A DNA stretch of 64,000 bases from CAVOKN01 sp963696505 (GTDB lineage: Bacteria; Pseudomonadota; Gammaproteobacteria; Burkholderiales; Rhodocyclaceae), in contig CAVOKN010000023.1 in the NCBI GenBank assembly GCA_963696505.1, positions 124,001 through 188,000 on the forward strand, read 5' to 3'. Positions 60,668 to 64,000 of this stretch are shown piece after piece (positions within the stretch are counted from its first letter, which is position 1; each line of letters starts with the position of its first letter). Below the pieces are notes generated by a model. The model was not told the origin of the DNA and ran no database searches. It worked only from the letters and a program-made list of their open reading frames with translations. The translations under genes and the position numbers were made by a program.

Positions 60668-61656
60668 GCGTCGTCAATCAGATGCTGCTGGAGCTGGACC
60701 GGCGCCGCGCCTCGGCCACCGAGCGCGCCGCGCTACCGGGAATGGTGCGGGCGCTACCGCCCGACACGCGCGCCCCCCTCCACTGGCCCCTGGCCGCGGG
60801 TGGGGCGCTGCTGATCTTTGCCGGCGTCGCGGCGGCATGGATGGTCCAGGGCCGTACGGCGCCTGCGAGCCAGCCCATCGCCGACATCGCCCAGACTGCG
60901 GCGCCGGCCACGCAAGCCATCGTCGCCGAAGCGGAACCGCAACTGAAGTGGGCGGATCTGCTCGCCTCCGTGCCGCAGGATTCCGCAGTACGTTCCGGCC
61001 CGGCTCCGCGCCCCCACCCCAACCTTCCCCCGCGAGCGGGGGAGGCAGCGGGAAGCGATAGCGCGCCGTATCGGTCCGGCATTTCCAGCCCTGCCGTGCG
61101 CGAAGCGGAGGGCACGGGCAGCGGGAAAGTGGCGTACCCGCCCGCAAGCTCCAACCCTCCCGCGCGCGCGGGGGAGGGCAAGGGAGGGGGCGATCCGTCG
61201 ATTGCTGCCGAGACATCGTCCCAGACAGGCGAGGTCGTCATCGACAAACATCCGGCGCAAAGCCCCCAGCAGGCCCGCCCCGCGACCCACGACGCGGAAG
61301 CCACCGTCGCCGCAGCGCTGAGGGAGGGCCGCGCCTTGGCCCAGCGCGGCGAAGTCGCCGCTGCCGCGGAACTTCTCAAGCGCCACGCCAATGCAGGCGC
61401 CGGTAATGCCGAGTACCGCGGGCTCCATGCCGCCGTCCTCCAGCGGCTGACTTTGCACGCCGAGGCGGCGGAGGAGTATCGCGCGGCGCTGCGCCTCGCG
61501 CCCAATGCCTCGGTGTGGTGGTTGGGCCTCGGCATTTCCCTCGATGCGCTGGGTCGCGCGGCCCAGGCGCGGGAAGCCTTCGAGCGCGCCCGCAGCGGCA
61601 ACCTGTCCGCCGAACTCGCCGCCTTCGTCGATCAGCGGATTCAGGCGCTGCGCTGA
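60664..61656 (+). CDS. mshN: MSHA biogenesis protein MshN, TPR
   Basis: 330 residues. N-terminal MSVVNQMLLELDRRRA and a membrane segment (LAAGGALLIFAGVAAAWMV), a long disordered linker that has taken up two copies of a GC-rich dispersed repeat (giving PRPHPNLPPRAGE and SSNPPARAGEG), and C-terminal tetratricopeptide repeats (AAALREGRALAQRGEVAAAA; AAEEYRAALRLAPNASVWWL). Last gene of the pilus locus. Confidence 0.87.
   Translation: MSVVNQMLLELDRRRASATERAALPGMVRALPPDTRAPLHWPLAAGGALLIFAGVAAAWMVQGRTAPASQPIADIAQTAAPATQAIVAEAEPQLKWADLLASVPQDSAVRSGPAPRPHPNLPPRAGEAAGSDSAPYRSGISSPAVREAEGTGSGKVAYPPASSNPPARAGEGKGGGDPSIAAETSSQTGEVVIDKHPAQSPQQARPATHDAEATVAAALREGRALAQRGEVAAAAELLKRHANAGAGNAEYRGLHAAVLQRLTLHAEAAEEYRAALRLAPNASVWWLGLGISLDALGRAAQAREAFERARSGNLSAELAAFVDQRIQALR
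61011..61190 (+). repeat. Two copies of a GC-rich dispersed repeat inside mshN
   Basis: CCCCAACCTTCCCCCGCGAG then CGGGGGAGG at 61017-61044, and CCAACCCTCCCGCGCGCGCG then GGGGAGGG at 61151-61178. Both can form hairpins and relate to the intergenic element at 23297. They translate in frame into a flexible linker. Confidence 0.6.
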
Positions 61657-61830
61657 TCCGGCGCCTGCGCAGGGGCTGCGCCGATCGACTCAGGTTTCCC
61701 CTCGCTCGTGAATGGCTGACGCTGTGTCTCGCGTGCAAGCCGCATTGATACGTTCGGCCATGCGCTTGTCTTGTTCTTGCCAATACAGGTAGTCTTCCCA
61801 CGCCGCATCTGCAGGGGGCTTGAGGTGTTG
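61641..61830 (-). pseudogene. Remnant of a YoeB/Txe-type toxin
   Basis: On the minus strand one frame reads AAWEDYLYWQEQDKRMAERI, the typical beginning of YoeB RNase toxins. A different frame continues RETQRQPFTSEGKPESIG, the next YoeB segment. The start, the catalytic C-terminus and any antitoxin are missing and a frameshift joins the two pieces. It fills the gap between mshN and comF. Confidence 0.6.
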
Positions 61831-61837
61831 CGCCGAG

Positions 61838-62509
61838 TCACTTCAGTGTGCGCGCCACCACCAGGTTGGTGACGCGGGCTGCGCCGGCCTTTTTCAGCAC
61901 GCGGGCGAACTCGTCCAGCGTCGAACCCGTTGTCATCACGTCGTCCACCACTGCGATGCGCTGGCCGGCCAGGTCGGCGCGGCAGAGGAAGGCGCCGCGC
62001 ACGTTGCGGCGGCGCTCGGCGCGGGGCAGGCTGGCCTGGGGCACGGAATCGTGGCTGCGTGCGCAGCAGCGCCAGTCGATCGGAATGTGGGTGTGGCGGG
62101 ACACGACGCGGGCGATCTCCAGCGCCTGGTTGAAGCCGCGTTCCTTGAGCCGCGAGGGGTGCAGCGGCATCGGCACGATCAGATCCGCGTCGCGGATATC
62201 GCGGGTGGCGAGCGCTCCGCCGAGGAAGGGCAGCACGGCGAGCCGGCCCTGGTACTTGAGCGCCTGGACGATGCGGTCCAGTGGAAAGTCATAAGCGTAG
62301 GCGGCACGGGTGGCGTCGAAGCGGGGCGGATCCTTGAGGCAGGCGCCGCACACGGCTGCGGCGGGACTGGGCATGGCGCATACCGGGCACACCGCTGCGG
62401 GCAGGCGCGGCAGGTCCGTGGCGCAGCGCGCGCACAGCAGTTGCACGCCGGCGGCCGCGCCGCACAGGAAGCAGTCCTGTGGCAGCGCGACGTCGGCGAG
62501 TGCGCGCAT
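61838..62509 (-). CDS. comF: ComF family phosphoribosyltransferase-like protein
   Basis: 223 residues from 62509 (62539 is an alternative start). Zinc pairs CFLC, CARC, CPVC and CGAC at the N-terminus, then YDFPLDRIVQALKYQGRLAV, and the PRPP-binding loop IAVVDDVMTTGSTLDEFARV. ComF proteins are needed for natural transformation in several bacteria. The window also holds a full type IV-like pilus. Divergent from bioC with about 28 bp between starts. Confidence 0.92.
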   Translation of the reverse strand: MRALADVALPQDCFLCGAAAGVQLLCARCATDLPRLPAAVCPVCAMPSPAAAVCGACLKDPPRFDATRAAYAYDFPLDRIVQALKYQGRLAVLPFLGGALATRDIRDADLIVPMPLHPSRLKERGFNQALEIARVVSRHTHIPIDWRCCARSHDSVPQASLPRAERRRNVRGAFLCRADLAGQRIAVVDDVMTTGSTLDEFARVLKKAGAARVTNLVVARTLK

Positions 62510-62537
62510 AATCCGTCGCCCGAGCCCTGCCGCAGCC

Positions 62538-63481
62538 ATGCCTTCCGAATCCTCCTCCCGGTCTGACGCGTCCGTAGCCCATGATAAGGCCGCTGGCATC
62601 GACCGCGCTGCCCTGCGGCAGGCGGCGCGGCGCGCGGCTGTCCATTACGATGCCGCGGCGGTGCTCCAGCGCGAAGTGGCGGCACGCATGGCGGCGCGGC
62701 TGGAGTGCATGAAGCTCGCTCCGGCGCGGGTGCTGGACCTGGGCTGCGGCACCGGCGCCGACCTCGAATTTCTCGGCCGCACCTGGCCCGATGCCCAGCG
62801 CATCGCCTGCGACTGGTCGCCGGAGATGCTCGCGCAGGCACGCCGCCGCACCTCTGCGCTCGGCCGCTGGCTGCCGTGGCGCGATCGCGGGACGCCGAAG
62901 CTGGTGTGCGCCGATGCCGCCCGGCTGCCGCTGAAGGGTGGGAGCGTGGGGCTGGTGTGGTCCAACCTGCTGCTGTACTGGCTCGCCGATCCGGCGGCGG
63001 CGCTGCGCGAGGCGCTGCGGGTGCTGGAAGTGGGGGGGCTGCTGATCTTCTCCACCCTCGGCCCCGACACGCTCAAGGAGCTGCGCCAGGCCTCGCGGGC
63101 GGCAGGAGGCGCTCGCCAGGTGCTGACTTTCACCGACATGCACGACCTGGGCGACATGCTGGCGAACGTCGGGCCTGTCGGACCCAGTGATGGAGATGGA
63201 AATGATCACGCTGACCTATGCCGATCTGGCCAGCCTGCTGGCCGACCTGCGGCACGCTGCGTCGATCAATCCCGACCCCGGCCGCCGCCGCGGGCTCGGC
63301 GGGCGCGGGACGTGGCAGGCGGGTGCGCGAGGGCTACGAGGCGCAGCGCCGCGACGGGCGCCTGCCGGCGAGCTTCGAGGTGGTCTATGGCCACGCCTGG
63401 AAGGTCGCCCCGAGAACTGGCGCCGATGGGCTGGCCATTGTCCAATTCGACCCCACGCGCCGCGGCAAGGGGAAGCCATGA
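62538..63481 (+). CDS. bioC: Malonyl-ACP O-methyltransferase BioC, two frameshifts
   Basis: SAM-dependent enzyme that starts biotin synthesis. Motif I is VLDLGCGTGADLEFLGRTW, followed by DWSPEMLAQARRR, LKGGSVGLVWSNLLLYWLAD and STLGPDTLKELRQA. The frame breaks near 63170-63187 (continuing MEMEMITLTYADLASLLADL) and again near 63320 (continuing RVREGYEAQRRDGRLPASFE to the stop at 63481). The combined 310-odd residues give a normal BioC, so two single-base errors or mutations are likely. Confidence 0.85.
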
Positions 63482-63639
63482 AGCGCGCCAAACGCAAGCC
63501 ACCCGCCACCCTCAAGCCGCGCAATCCGCTGGCGACCGCGCCGCTGCTTGCCAAGGGTGGCGCGCATCAGCGCCGCGACAAGCGCGCCAGCCGCGCGCGG
63601 CAGAAGGACGCCCTGCGCCGCCGGATCGACGGCGAGTAG
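63478..63639 (+). CDS. Small basic conserved protein
   Basis: 53 residues, overlapping the bioC stop by 4 bases and preceded by GGGGAAGCC. Strongly basic (MKRAKRKPPATLKPRNPLAT then RRDKRASRARQKDALRRRID). Similar short proteins follow bioC-like genes in related bacteria, to my recollection. Nucleic-acid binding is possible. No family is assigned. Confidence 0.6.
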   Translation: MKRAKRKPPATLKPRNPLATAPLLAKGGAHQRRDKRASRARQKDALRRRIDGE

Positions 63640-63651
63640 CTCGAACCGCGC

Positions 63652-64000
63652 CTACTTCCTGCGGGGGAAGAATTTGACGACGCTGTGCTTCACCGGGGGC
63701 GCTGGCGGCGCGCCGTAGGCGCCGTCCAGTTGACGCTGCCGTTCCTGCTGGCGCCACAGGGCGCGCAGGCCGAGCAGCAGCACCACCAGCGCGGCATAGA
63801 CCAGTGCCGGCGTCGGCTCCTCGATTTCCTGCCACAGGTAATGCGCTGCCGCGATGATGGCGACCGCATAGACGCTGCGGTGCAGGTTCTGCCACTTGCG
63901 GCCTCCGAGGCGCCTGACCATGGCATTGCTGGAGGTGGCGGCGAGCGGCAGCATCAGCAACCAGGCGGCGAAGCCGGCGACGATGAAGGGCCGCTTGGCG
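63652..64000 (-). CDS. msrQ: MsrQ heme-binding subunit (partial, N-terminus outside window)
   Basis: C-terminal 115 residues of the membrane cytochrome that feeds electrons to the periplasmic methionine sulfoxide reductase MsrP. The segments RPFIVAGFAAWLLMLPLA, SSNAMVRRLGGRKWQNLHRS and VYAVAIIAAAHYLWQEIEEP (with a heme-ligand histidine in WQNLHR and AAHYLW) are characteristic. It runs off the right edge. Confidence 0.9.
   Translation of the reverse strand, partial: AKRPFIVAGFAAWLLMLPLAATSSNAMVRRLGGRKWQNLHRSVYAVAIIAAAHYLWQEIEEPTPALVYAALVVLLLGLRALWRQQERQRQLDGAYGAPPAPPVKHSVVKFFPRRK

Overview
The window looks like a chromosomal segment of a high-GC betaproteobacterium, most likely of the Rhodocyclales type. 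I infer this from the core gene content and order: yjgA-pmbA, glyA-nrdR-ribD, gpmA-envC-ctpA, rhodanese-grxC-secB-gpsA-trmL, and a complete MSHA-type pilus locus. I could not run a database search. No rRNA or tRNA gene and no CRISPR array was seen.

Layout. 1-3456: glk (cut by the window edge and frameshifted), thyA and a PilZ-like protein. 3517-12638: a 9.1 kb integrative element of the P4-satellite kind, bounded by 25/26-identical attachment cores. It is inserted in the 3' end of mog and carries a tyrosine integrase, AlpA- and PC4-like regulators, a CHC2 zinc-finger primase fragment with an in-frame amber codon, a DUF3987 helicase/primase and a MuF-like head protein. A candidate free-standing small RNA gene (5821-6050) lies upstream of its replication genes. 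12608-23889: mog, darP, pmbA, a TRAP transporter, a phosphatase, an ACP/acyl-CoA synthetase/acyltransferase fusion (frameshifted), a DUF302 protein and a GNAT acetyltransferase.

24081-33709 is a defence-type island. It holds an RHH/PIN toxin-antitoxin pair whose PIN gene is split by an IS607-family element (serine recombinase plus TnpB). Next come the wreck of a type III restriction-modification locus with a zeta-like ATPase and small partner between mod and res, and fragments of an MntA/HepT pair. The island ends with an intact five-gene, tightly overlapping operon encoding a small membrane zinc-ribbon protein, an E1-like adenylating enzyme, a ubiquitin-like protein, an E2-like conjugating enzyme and a JAB/JAMM peptidase. 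This bacterial ubiquitin-like conjugation operon is the most interesting system in the window.

33727-45371 is housekeeping: glyA, nrdR, ribD, moeB, ctpA, envC, gpmA, then a probable sulfide/persulfide-responsive ArsR regulator with its palindromic operator leading a rhodanese-grxC-secB-SH3-gpsA run, and trmL. 45409-61656 is a full MSHA pilus locus (mshE, G, F-like, two major-type pilins, C, D, O, P, Q, I, PilN-like, J, K, L, M, N) in which mshD-mshO-mshP carry a cluster of frameshifts. 61641-64000: a YoeB toxin remnant, comF, bioC (two frameshifts), a small basic protein and the start of msrQ.

Across the window the octamer CTGACTTT (either strand) occurs 20 times by my count, where less than one is expected at this base composition. 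It is also part of the element's attachment core. It may be a genome-wide signature such as a DNA-uptake-like sequence. Single-base frameshifts recur in otherwise well-conserved genes (glk, bioC, the acyltransferase fusion, mshO), so some may be assembly errors rather than real inactivation.
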